Shown piece after piece: positions 34,529 to 43,070 of a stretch of 64,000 nt of DNA. The stretch is from Tritrichomonas musculus (lineage: Eukaryota > Parabasalia > Tritrichomonadida > Tritrichomonadidae), in NCBI GenBank assembly GCA_039105265.1, contig JAPFFF010000086.1:55244-119243 (forward strand), written 5' to 3'. Each line of letters opens with the position of its first letter. Positions within the stretch are counted from its first letter, which is position 1. A model generated the notes under the pieces. That model did not search any database, was not told the origin of the DNA, and was given only the letters and a program-made list of their open reading frames with translations. The translations under genes were made by a program, and so were the position numbers.

Positions 34529-36112
34529 TTACTCACTTAGTTGAGGTTCTACCATTTGATATTGTCCAGAATAATTAGATATAGTTTCATTAGTAATTGA
34601 AGCGATTAAATCATTTAATAGATTTTTCCTTGATGCACCTCCATCATTATGCAAATCATGAATTATTTTTGAAACTGTATTATCAATTTCTCCAGCTGCT
34701 TTCTTTTTAATTATCTTTGCATCGCCTTCTGTATTGGCTTGATATTTACGATATAATGGTTCTAAAATCTTAGTTCGCCATAAATATCCAGCTGCTTTAG
34801 AGAATGCTCTCAACTTAATTTGGTCTGGAATAATCATGCCATTTTGTAAAATAAATTGAAACGCATCATTTTTAACTTCACCTAATACATATTTAACAAA
34901 TCTTTGGTATGAAGATAGTCTCTTAGGAACTCTTAATGAATATCCACTCATATTATAATCTAAACCTTCATCATTAACAAATTGTTTTGGTCTTTTCCAT
35001 TTTTCTTTGAGATTACCCCATAATTCAGCATTCCCTTCATTAACATATTGAACATTCATTATGTCATTCTTATATTGTGAAAGTGGATATTTCTTTCTTG
35101 ATTCTCTTGTTGGATGTTCTTTATAATAGTTATAAACTAAAGGATAGTTGCTCTTTTTTGTTGTATAACCGTTGACGTACATTGGTTCGCCTCTCTTGTT
35201 TCGAATAATAATATCAGGAATATTATCTCCATTAATATCATTGGTATGCAATGTCCATGGGCTTGATGGATTTTCTGCATTATGTTTATCAACCATTTTT
35301 TGAGCTCCTTGAGGTGAAATTGCATTTGAGACTCTTTTAACATCACGTTGTAAATCCAAAATGATATGCATTAAGTCATTCATTCCAATTTTCGAATGAC
35401 CAAAGCCTCCTCCTATTCCTTTAACTAAATATCCATCTCGAGCTGCTTTAAGAACTTCATTTAATAAATATGCTTTTGCTAAGTCTTGGTTACCTTGTGA
35501 GTTTTGTTGAACTTGCTGGATTGATATTGGGTTTGGACAATATTTATTATAGATATTCAATAAATCTTGAACAGATATTGTATTAATAAGTAAATCCTCT
35601 AAAGGATTAATTTGCTGTGGTTGTTGCATTTGTGATTGAGAAAAGTTTGAATTTTGTATTATGCTATTTCCTATATTATTACTTGTCATATTTGCAACAT
35701 CCTCAATTAAATCGTCAGTATTATCTGAGAAAACTACAGGAGTATAATTTTTTAAAGGATTCATATTAACACCAGTATTATGTGGTATGCTATTTCCTAT
35801 ATTTATAGTATCTTTTAAATTATTACCTGTCATATTTATAACATCATCTACTAAATCTTCTGTTTCTTCTTGTTTAACTCTATTTATAAAAGTTCCAATT
35901 GTTTCATCATTAACATCAAATCCTTCGTTATTAGCAAACTCGTATTCATTAAGGAAGTTCATAAGTGAAGATGCTAATTGTCGCCAAGCTCCTCTTCCAT
36001 TTGGATTATTATCCAAGCCTGCGTTAAGTTCGTTGTTTAAACGTGTGTTTATTCGTGCTAAGTCTTGTGCATTTAATTTGCCACTAAAGTTACTAATAGC
36101 TATTCTAGGCAT
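34529..36112 (-). CDS. Large conserved Polinton protein with DxNGD motif (C)
   Basis: 527 residues, related to B 21341-22774. It has an N-terminal helical part (LNAQDLARINTRLNNELNAG), two near-copies of a linker DLxxDVxNMTxNN with NIGNSI, the helical block MNDLMHIILDLQRDVKRV, then DINGDNIPDIIIRNKRGEP and VNGYTTKKSNYP, and a helical C-terminus. The DxNGD-x2-PD loop before beta strands resembles VCBS/FG-GAP calcium loops. The gene start follows GAATTATTTTTGAG. A structural role is likely from size and abundance of conserved blocks; function unknown. Confidence 0.75.
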   Translation of the reverse strand: MPRIAISNFSGKLNAQDLARINTRLNNELNAGLDNNPNGRGAWRQLASSLMNFLNEYEFANNEGFDVNDETIGTFINRVKQEETEDLVDDVINMTGNNLKDTINIGNSIPHNTGVNMNPLKNYTPVVFSDNTDDLIEDVANMTSNNIGNSIIQNSNFSQSQMQQPQQINPLEDLLINTISVQDLLNIYNKYCPNPISIQQVQQNSQGNQDLAKAYLLNEVLKAARDGYLVKGIGGGFGHSKIGMNDLMHIILDLQRDVKRVSNAISPQGAQKMVDKHNAENPSSPWTLHTNDINGDNIPDIIIRNKRGEPMYVNGYTTKKSNYPLVYNYYKEHPTRESRKKYPLSQYKNDIMNVQYVNEGNAELWGNLKEKWKRPKQFVNDEGLDYNMSGYSLRVPKRLSSYQRFVKYVLGEVKNDAFQFILQNGMIIPDQIKLRAFSKAAGYLWRTKILEPLYRKYQANTEGDAKIIKKKAAGEIDNTVSKIIHDLHNDGGASRKNLLNDLIASITNETISNYSGQYQMVEPQLSE

Positions 36113-36118
36113 TTAATC

Positions 36119-36131
36119 TCAAAAATAATTC
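36119..36131 (-). promoter_or_regulatory. T-rich box before the 34529-36112 gene
   Basis: Reads GAATTATTTTTGA on the minus strand, 6 bases before the ATG at 36112, and lies within the first bases after the end of the next upstream gene. Confidence 0.45.
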
Positions 36132-36378
36132 AATTATATAGATTCTTTATTGCCTTATTTAATAACTTTCTAACTTTCATATCACGTTCGTATTTAGCCT
36201 TTATAGATTTTATTCTCTTTTCATTCTTAATACTTTGGTTATTTAAAACCTTTCTATAATAACCTAATCTCAAATTAATTAATCTTAATGTTTCTGTAGC
36301 AAATGTTCGTTTACTATATTTTGGTTTGGTTGGTAAATGCAACAAGTTTGGTTGGTCTTTTTGGTTAGATGTAGTCAT
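36130..36378 (-). CDS. Small basic protein (YYRKVL family)
   Basis: 82 residues, strongly basic. Shares with the D gene 60326-60556 the blocks KRTFAT-x-TL-x-LIN-x-RL-x-YYRKVL and KY-x3-MKVR-x-LLN-[KR]-A-[IV]-KNLY. Such small Lys/Arg-rich proteins in DNA viruses often bind and condense DNA; that role is inferred. In both elements it neighbours the integrase gene, divergently. Confidence 0.75.
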   Translation of the reverse strand: MTTSNQKDQPNLLHLPTKPKYSKRTFATETLRLINLRLGYYRKVLNNQSIKNEKRIKSIKAKYERDMKVRKLLNKAIKNLYN

Positions 36379-36446
36379 TTAATTCTTTTAAATGAGAAAA
36401 ATTTTGAATTATAAATGAACAAAGTTAAATAATTATATTTAAATAA

Positions 36447-38033
36447 ATGGATAAATTCTTATATCAACATCGAAATGAAATTATTGGTTCTGTTTTAAAC
36501 AGTTTAGATAAATTCAATTATGAAACGTTTGAAAGAGAAGTAAAAGCATTAATATATAACTATCTTGATGAACATAACCAAAACTATTTTGATGAAGCAA
36601 GTGATAATGCAATTGACGAATTCTATCAATTCAATTATTTGATTTTACGCGATAATGTCAAAGCAAAAGAAGAAGCATTTAAAAGAAATCAACAAGAATC
36701 TAGAATAAGAAATGCCAGAGATTCATTATTCGCAACAATTGCAAGAGCAAGTAAACCGAAAACAATTGGTGAAGCGCGAAGACTAAAGTATTTTAGAGCA
36801 TTAATGGACATTGACCAAGAAAAAGTATATAGAGAATATTTAGATGAATATAAACGAACTCATAAAGAATTACATGAAACAGTAGCTCATAAAGAAACAT
36901 TTTCTGATAAGATTAAGAAATTCGTAATAGAACATCCAGATGAATACTTTGAATATGACAAGTTTCTTAAAGTAATTAAAGATTGGCCGAAAGGATTATA
37001 CTCAAATGAGAAATGCTATGAAATATATAAAAACTTATTTTATAAACAGCCTGAGAATAATATTCAGATTGAACAAACTCCTATATCTGGTACTATAGGC
37101 TTCAAAAGTCCAAACAAAGTTAAAGCGTTGCTAGAAATTAATTCTAGAATGAAAACTATCGACGAACCCAAATCATCATTCCCATTAAAGGATAATACCA
37201 AAAAATACCAATTACATAAAATGTCATCAAGAGACTCTTACATCATTGATTTGATGATGGTATATCATCTCTGTTATCTTGTAGCAATAAATATTAATAC
37301 AAGATACCTTTATGTTAAACTAACAAATATTGAATTAGGTGAAAACAAATTCAGTAAACGTGATAAGAAATCATCCAAAAGATACTTGAATGCGTTACGA
37401 GCATTGATAGACCAGGGAATGGTAGTTAGATATCTTTCTGGTGATGGTGAATCTGCCTTTAATTCAGCAGAAGCTCAAGAATTCTATATTAATAATGGAA
37501 TTACTTTTAGAACAGTTCCAAGACAAGTGAATGGTGCATATCCTGATTTCATGAAGTCAGAACAAAGATTAGCCAATAAAACAAGTCCATTACATTCATC
37601 ATTAGGGATTATAGATAGAGTAATTCGTACTTTACGAGATATGGCATATAATATGAAAATCGGTATGATTACTCCAAATGTTATGGAAGATTTGGTTTTC
37701 CAATACAATCATGCCCCTCATCAAACTCTAAGTAAATATGCCGGATATCCTGTATCTCCTCAACAAGTTCAGAATGACCATGAATTAGAAAACTATATAG
37801 TTAGAAGAATATGTCAAGAGAATTATAACATAAAGAATAGTCCTGGATTCAAAATTGAAGAAGGTATGAATGTTAAAGTATACAATGAAACAGATAAGAT
37901 GCTGAAACGAAGAAGTATTATTCAACCGGGTGAGCACAAAATTATTGGATTTGAGAATGGATTGTATTTAGTAAAAAGTGGTAAAAATATACAGAAGCTT
38001 CCAAGATATCGTTTGGCTCATATGTGGGAATAA
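36447..38033 (+). CDS. INT: Polinton integrase (C)
   Basis: 528 residues. A long charged N-terminal region (residues 1-240) is followed by the catalytic core: SYIIDLMMV (first acid, about residue 268), YLSGDGESAFN (second, about 332), HSSLGIIDRVIRTLRDM (third, Asp), then YNHAPHQTLSKYAG. The C-terminal part (FKIEEGMNVKVYN...PGEHKIIGFENGLYLV) resembles an SH3/chromo-like DNA- or chromatin-binding fold. The stop overlaps that of the convergent polymerase gene by 16 bases. It looks whole. Confidence 0.9.
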   Translation: MDKFLYQHRNEIIGSVLNSLDKFNYETFEREVKALIYNYLDEHNQNYFDEASDNAIDEFYQFNYLILRDNVKAKEEAFKRNQQESRIRNARDSLFATIARASKPKTIGEARRLKYFRALMDIDQEKVYREYLDEYKRTHKELHETVAHKETFSDKIKKFVIEHPDEYFEYDKFLKVIKDWPKGLYSNEKCYEIYKNLFYKQPENNIQIEQTPISGTIGFKSPNKVKALLEINSRMKTIDEPKSSFPLKDNTKKYQLHKMSSRDSYIIDLMMVYHLCYLVAININTRYLYVKLTNIELGENKFSKRDKKSSKRYLNALRALIDQGMVVRYLSGDGESAFNSAEAQEFYINNGITFRTVPRQVNGAYPDFMKSEQRLANKTSPLHSSLGIIDRVIRTLRDMAYNMKIGMITPNVMEDLVFQYNHAPHQTLSKYAGYPVSPQQVQNDHELENYIVRRICQENYNIKNSPGFKIEEGMNVKVYNETDKMLKRRSIIQPGEHKIIGFENGLYLVKSGKNIQKLPRYRLAHMWE

Positions 38034-41000
38034 TTTGAGGGCTGAAAGTAGTCATCAATAATTCCCTCTTGATTCTCGCTTCGTTCGGCTTCGCTGCCTG
38101 TCCAACTTGTTGGATATTCGAAGTAATCGTCTCTCGAGCCGCTTTCATAAAGTGTCTTTATCTTTCTCTCGAATTTTGTTTTTGTTGATACTGTCATGTT
38201 TTTGTTCATTTCGAAACATGGTTGACCTTTAGTTAAGTCAAAGGTCTGAGACTTCCCTTCATACATTGATTTGTATAAAGCTAATGGGTTGTTATTGAAT
38301 TTCTTTGTTGCATATTTAATGCTATTTTGAGTAAGGCCTTTTCCTCTTATAACATAATCAATGTCATTAGAGCTATCTGTTATTTGATGCACATACATCT
38401 TTTTCATGATAAAGTATGCTTCAATTGAGTACGGCATCTCATCATGATTATTAATCGATGGAAAATCACAATGAAATTGACCTAAATTAGAACCAATGAG
38501 TTCTCTGTTATATTTATTTTGAAATTCTTTCGCAAGATTTGGTAAATCATCTCTTTCAATCATGAATGAATCTGTATCTTGATAATAGATATGACAGCCT
38601 AAGTCAAATGCTAAGCACATAACTTCGTTCATAATTCTCTTTGACATACTGAGTACTTGAATCCCAAGTAAGCTAAAATTGAAATGCTTATCAATTGGCT
38701 TCTTTACACGTACTGCATGGATTTCGCTATCTCCTAATTGAACTTCTTCAATAATTTTGTAATAATTCTTAAACATATATTTGTTTAAATCCTCTTCATT
38801 ATCAAAATATTTCCAATCTTTATCAACTGGTTTCTCGATAGTTTTGCCATAACATGAATTCATGATTAGTTTATATAATTGCTGAAGAGGATTCTTTTGT
38901 TTCTTGTATTCTAATCTTTTATTGAAAATATGTCTAATGACTTTCTGAATTGTATCATCAGTTCCACTATTCCAATAATAACCTTTAATTAGTTCAAATT
39001 CTATTTTCTGAAAATTAATCAAATCCTCCAAAGCAATGTTATCGACAACCATCGTGATTGGTTTTGAAATATTATCATCATTCTTATTTAATCCTTCTTT
39101 AGTTTTCTGAACAATTAACGGAAATGCGTAGTGTTTGTTCACTTTTGTAATCTTAATTTCAACAACATATGCATCAACTGATTGAAGAAATTTCATATTC
39201 AATTGCTCTGGTTGAATCACTTTAGGAATACCTTTCACTGTCTTCAGTCTAGCCATAGCTGAAGGATATAATGAGACTGCATCAAAATCACTTAAAGGTT
39301 TAGTGGTATGCCATTTCTTATTATAAGCAGTCATGCATCTTCCACCATAAATAGCATGAGACATAAAATGTCTAACAACACCACCAACTTTATAAAGATT
39401 ATGATTATAGTAAACATTCTGATTGAATACTTCATTAGCTAAAGCTGAGATTGAAATGAATTTATATGGGTCAATTTTGAAATCTTTCAAGAATCCTTCA
39501 CGAAATGCATTAAATCCTAAACGAAGAATGTTCACATCTTGCTTACAGTAAAATTCACAGTATTTGTACATATCAAATTCTGATTCAGATAATCTGCAAC
39601 CTTCAACAGAATCAATATTAGAATTGAATAATTTGTAATCTTCTTCTGTCCACTCTTTGTCCTCATCTTTACCTGCTTCACTGATTATGCCAATATTTGT
39701 CTTTAATCTTTCCAATGTGTAATACTTGTATGGGAAGATTTCTTTCTGTACTTTGGGCAAGTTGAACATGGCTGGAAAATCACTTAACTTAGATGAAATC
39801 ATAGGATAAGAATCTCTGAAATGAATAGTCTTACCTTCAAACTTAATATCTGCCTTCATAACTTTACTTCCTTTGATAATTGATTTGTTCATTCCATATT
39901 TCGCTAACATTCTGATATCATAAGCTAAATTATGAAAATAAACCACATCTCCGTCCTCTAAATACTTCAATAATTTAAGTGCACAATCTTCACCTTTCCA
40001 ACATTTATTAATTTCACCAGATTCATTCTGTAATACTACCATATAAGGTTTATGAATCGAATCGCTAACATCAGCTTCAAAGTCTGCATAAAAGTAATTC
40101 GTTATCTTATCTTTGGTTTTCCAATTAGACGGTGCAATCAATTGAGTACAGTGTTCAGGGTCATAATCTAAATTGATACTGTCTAAATCATTCTTAACTT
40201 CATCATAAAACGTTGTTTTTAGAATCATTGCTTCACCAAAAGTAATTGGTACAAAATATCCATTTTGCATTAAAGTTCTAACTAAGTTAGATGATTTCAT
40301 ATAGTATCTAGCATTAATGAAATGGTCTCCTTTAAATTCTTTGTTGAATTGCTCATCAGTTCTATCGGATAAATTCTTTATATAATCAGTTGAAAATGGT
40401 GTAACTTCCTCTAGAAAGTAATGTGACTCATAAATATTCATGTGATGAATTCTATTTGACTCTGGATTAGCAACTCCTAAATAATTCTTCTTTACATGAT
40501 TCTTAACTGAATAAACTTGTTCTTTTACTTTCTTTGCCTTTTCATTTATGAAAGTTAATTTAATTTGTATCTTGAATTCATTACAAATTTGTTCAATACA
40601 TCCTTGTGAAAGATATCTTCTATTAATTCTTAAACGAATCTTATTTAAAGTCTCTTCATCGTACTGACCAGTTTGCTTAAGTGCATAAACAAAACAGTTA
40701 TCATCTAATTCTTTTCGTTGTGACTTACCTTCAACTAAAGTATCAAATATCTGTAATCTATTCAAATATTCAATAATCATTTTAGGTACATCTGGTTTGA
40801 TTAAATATCTAAAGAATGAGCCACCTCTATCATTGCTACTATCAAATTTCTGATATTCATTAAACCTAATTTCATCAAACATTGACCAATCAGGTAACTT
40901 GCTACCTCCATCTTCGTAAAAGTATTCAGCTGGAGTTGTATCTAAGTCGAATAACAAATGCCTTTCTTCTAAATTCTTCATTAGTTGATTTAAAGATTCT

Positions 41001-41602
41001 TCATCTAATGGTTTTGTATGCCACTGTCCATTAACTTTAAATTGTATCTTGTATTTCCCAATAATAGGAAGAGTTAAAATGTGTTCTTGAAAGAAATTCT
41101 TTAATGGCTCAAATATTAGTTCTCTACCTACATTAGTCAATTTAGTAAAATCAATGCGCCAATTAGTTTTGTGTCTAAGTAGGTGGTCAATTATTTCATC
41201 AACCACTTCTTTCTGTGAAGATTCTTGTTCCTTCCATGCTTTAAATGATTGCATAACTTGCTTATTTTCTTCAGCTGGCGTTAACTGGAGAAATTCATCA
41301 GCATCAGTTTTTGGGTTAAAATGATGATACTCTTTTAGTTTCTTAGCATGAGCTGGCAATTCTTTCAGCAAATCTTTATTCTTATTCATAGCAGCATCAA
41401 TTCCCATAAAATAGTAGAAAATTGGGTCATATTCAAAAGGGCCTTTATAATTAGTTTCTGCTAAATAATCTTTAATTTCATCAATTAATGCTTTTCTTAC
41501 ATCTTTCACAAATGGAAGTTTTTCATATTCCTCCAAAGTAGTAGCAGAAGGATTAACAATTTTAAATAATTCGAATAATTTCTCAGTACTTATTGCTTTC
41601 AT
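38018..41602 (-). CDS. POLB: DNA polymerase B, protein-primed type (C)
   Basis: 1194 residues. The 3'-5' exonuclease motifs are YADFEADV (Exo I, about residue 508), YFHNLAYDIRML (Exo II) and YCKQDVNIL (Exo III). The polymerase motifs are DFDAVSLYPSAM (A), LIMNSCYGKT (B) and YYQDTDSFMIE (C). Upstream, about residues 330-430, ELDDNCFVYALKQTG and later YESHYFLEE match the Cys and His-Tyr motifs of OTU-like cysteine proteases. The N-terminal 300 residues may include the terminal-protein region; this is inferred from the protein-primed family. A GC-rich patch near the C-terminus (38074-38145) encodes a variable linker. The gene looks whole. Confidence 0.92.
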   Translation of the reverse strand: MKAISTEKLFELFKIVNPSATTLEEYEKLPFVKDVRKALIDEIKDYLAETNYKGPFEYDPIFYYFMGIDAAMNKNKDLLKELPAHAKKLKEYHHFNPKTDADEFLQLTPAEENKQVMQSFKAWKEQESSQKEVVDEIIDHLLRHKTNWRIDFTKLTNVGRELIFEPLKNFFQEHILTLPIIGKYKIQFKVNGQWHTKPLDEESLNQLMKNLEERHLLFDLDTTPAEYFYEDGGSKLPDWSMFDEIRFNEYQKFDSSNDRGGSFFRYLIKPDVPKMIIEYLNRLQIFDTLVEGKSQRKELDDNCFVYALKQTGQYDEETLNKIRLRINRRYLSQGCIEQICNEFKIQIKLTFINEKAKKVKEQVYSVKNHVKKNYLGVANPESNRIHHMNIYESHYFLEEVTPFSTDYIKNLSDRTDEQFNKEFKGDHFINARYYMKSSNLVRTLMQNGYFVPITFGEAMILKTTFYDEVKNDLDSINLDYDPEHCTQLIAPSNWKTKDKITNYFYADFEADVSDSIHKPYMVVLQNESGEINKCWKGEDCALKLLKYLEDGDVVYFHNLAYDIRMLAKYGMNKSIIKGSKVMKADIKFEGKTIHFRDSYPMISSKLSDFPAMFNLPKVQKEIFPYKYYTLERLKTNIGIISEAGKDEDKEWTEEDYKLFNSNIDSVEGCRLSESEFDMYKYCEFYCKQDVNILRLGFNAFREGFLKDFKIDPYKFISISALANEVFNQNVYYNHNLYKVGGVVRHFMSHAIYGGRCMTAYNKKWHTTKPLSDFDAVSLYPSAMARLKTVKGIPKVIQPEQLNMKFLQSVDAYVVEIKITKVNKHYAFPLIVQKTKEGLNKNDDNISKPITMVVDNIALEDLINFQKIEFELIKGYYWNSGTDDTIQKVIRHIFNKRLEYKKQKNPLQQLYKLIMNSCYGKTIEKPVDKDWKYFDNEEDLNKYMFKNYYKIIEEVQLGDSEIHAVRVKKPIDKHFNFSLLGIQVLSMSKRIMNEVMCLAFDLGCHIYYQDTDSFMIERDDLPNLAKEFQNKYNRELIGSNLGQFHCDFPSINNHDEMPYSIEAYFIMKKMYVHQITDSSNDIDYVIRGKGLTQNSIKYATKKFNNNPLALYKSMYEGKSQTFDLTKGQPCFEMNKNMTVSTKTKFERKIKTLYESGSRDDYFEYPTSWTGSEAERSENQEGIIDDYFQPSNYSHI
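38074..38145. repeat. GC-rich hairpin-prone patch in polymerase gene
   Basis: About 70 bp of raised GC near the end of the polymerase gene, with TCCAACTTGTTGGA (a perfect 6-bp hairpin) and a GCTTCGTTCGGCTTCG run. It encodes a Ser/Glu-rich linker absent from the end of D's polymerase. Like the patches in the fibre and ATPase genes it keeps frame. Confidence 0.45.
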
Positions 41603-41745
41603 TTTTAGATGAGATAAATTATTAATTTAAAACAAATATTAAATCTAAAAATATTTGAGAAAAAATTGAAAAAGTTAATTTAAAAATAATAGAGAAATGC
41701 TATGTGAAAAAAATTGTTCTCTTTATTAATATGTAACCATATTTT

Positions 41746-41963
41746 TGAGAGCTGAATTAATTGAGACTAGAATTTTTAAAATTGAGACTAGAATTAATTG
41801 AGAGGGTGTTGGGAATTGAGAGCTGAATTAAATTGAGAGCTGAAGTAATTAAAAGTTGAACTAATTGAGAGCTGAAGTAATTGAGAGCTGAACTAATTCA
41901 GAGCTGAAGTAATTGAGAGCTGAACTAATTCAGAGCTGAAGTAATTGAGACTAGATTTAATTG
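41746..41963. repeat. Minisatellite between polymerase and FPGAH genes
   Basis: About thirteen imperfect copies of a 16-17 bp unit (AATTGAGAGCTGAAGT and variants GAGACTAG, CAGAGCTG), with a higher-order 34-bp period in the last third. This fills most of the 420-bp gap 41603-42024, which holds no gene. Confidence 0.9.
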
Positions 41964-42024
41964 ATAATTATAAAATTTTAAACTTTTTCTGAAAAAATCT
42001 TGAGTATAAAAATAAATTTATAAT

Positions 42025-42531
42025 TTACTTAATATTATGTCCCATTCTTGCATGATATTCATCCCAATCATGTGCTCCAGGAAATTGACCTAAATGAGGA
42101 CGATAATGATTATGCTTCCAGTTCTTAAATTTGACACTATAAATCTTATTGTTATATTTATATCGGATAGGTGTTTGTCCATTCTTATATTCGCTAATTA
42201 ATTCACAGCCTTCTTTTGCTAATTCACTCGCAACTCTCTTAGTGTCATAAAAACGAGGATTAATTAAGAATTTATTCCAATCTGTTGGATTGAATAGTTT
42301 ATATTCTTTTTCAATAAACACTAATACCATATTGTTATGCTTTGGTTTTCTACCTTTCTTTTCTTCATAAAATTTATCTAATTCATTTGCTTTTTTATAA
42401 GCATCTAATTCTTCTTCATTTATACTTTTCATTTCACAAGTCATAGAGTAAAGTTTATTAATAGTATCTGTAAAATTATTTAAATCAATTATTGAATTAT
42501 ATTTTGCTATAACATTTAATCTATCAAACAT
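42025..42531 (-). CDS. FPGAH-motif protein (C)
   Basis: 168 residues, relative of the interrupted B gene at 22944. Shared blocks are KANELDKFYEEKKGRKP in the middle and IYSVKFKNWKHNHYRPHLGQ followed by FPGAHDW near the end. The start codon is at the inner edge of the right terminal repeat, so its promoter tract (AATTTTTTATCTC) is inside the repeat. Function unknown; the conserved His/Trp-rich end suggests a specific binding site. Confidence 0.75.
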   Translation of the reverse strand: MFDRLNVIAKYNSIIDLNNFTDTINKLYSMTCEMKSINEEELDAYKKANELDKFYEEKKGRKPKHNNMVLVFIEKEYKLFNPTDWNKFLINPRFYDTKRVASELAKEGCELISEYKNGQTPIRYKYNNKIYSVKFKNWKHNHYRPHLGQFPGAHDWDEYHARMGHNIK

Positions 42532-42699
42532 TTTAGATGAGATAAAAAATTAAATAAAAATATACCTGCCATTATTCTGATAGCTATTAGAATGCTGAGA
42601 ATTCAGTGTGAAAACTCCTGCTAAAATGTGATGTTCTAAAATCATTGGAAAACGAACAAAAAGGGCGTAGTCCTTTTTGGGCGTTTTCACTATACTACT
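42531..42699 (-). repeat. Right terminal inverted repeat of C
   Basis: 169 bp, inverse of 23374-23542, ending CTATACTACT. Followed by AATCG (42700-42704), the right target duplication. Confidence 0.93.
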
Positions 42700-42950
42700 A
42701 ATCGTCAAACTTTTTACAGTTTTTATATTTCATTAATGTGTCATACATTTTTATATTAATTAAAAAATTAAATTTAAAATAAAATAAAGTTTATTTTTGT
42801 TATGATGAGATGATGAATCGGTGGTGTTGTAAAATAGGATTATATGTTCGTGTTTTAATTTATGATTTAGAAAAATTTGGAGAAAATCACAGTAACAGCT
42901 AACGACGTGAAAAGTTTAAAATTCTTATTTTCTCCAAATTTTTGTTTACT
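42700..42950. mobile_element. Rest of Polinton B right of C
   Basis: This contains the remaining short 5' part of B's FPGAH-motif gene and its upstream unit (42799-42867, matching 22872-22937), then a hairpin (42871-42943). B's terminus should lie near here, but no certain AGTAGT-type end was found; the right limit is a guess. Confidence 0.5.
42871..42943. repeat. Perfect 17-bp hairpin near the right end of B
   Basis: Arms 42871-42887 (AAAAATTTGGAGAAAAT) and 42927-42943 pair perfectly, with a 39-base loop that contains CAGCTAACGACGTG. It may be part of B's terminal structure, comparable with the foldback at A's end, or a terminator. Confidence 0.6.
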
Positions 42951-43070
42951 ATTTACAGAAAAAAAATATGGTTTAAAACATTGATAGAGACAAATAAATG
43001 TCATGATAAATGTTTTAATTTGCGTTATTGAGTTGATTTTATGAAAAATTTATTATTAAATAAATAAATA

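Larger units (their letters stand above)
23374..42699. mobile_element. Polinton/Maverick C (looks whole)
   Basis: 19326 bp bounded by 169-bp terminal inverted repeats that open AGTAGTATAG and by a 5-6 bp target duplication (AATCG/TAATCG). It contains a full gene set: KQEQN protein, fibre, WFTD protein, capsid, VI-like, head/coiled-coil protein, packaging ATPase, large DxD protein, small basic protein, integrase, polymerase B and FPGAH protein, plus two genes at the left end. All main genes are open, and the two terminal repeats read as identical, so this looks like a recent, whole insertion into Polinton B. Confidence 0.93.
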
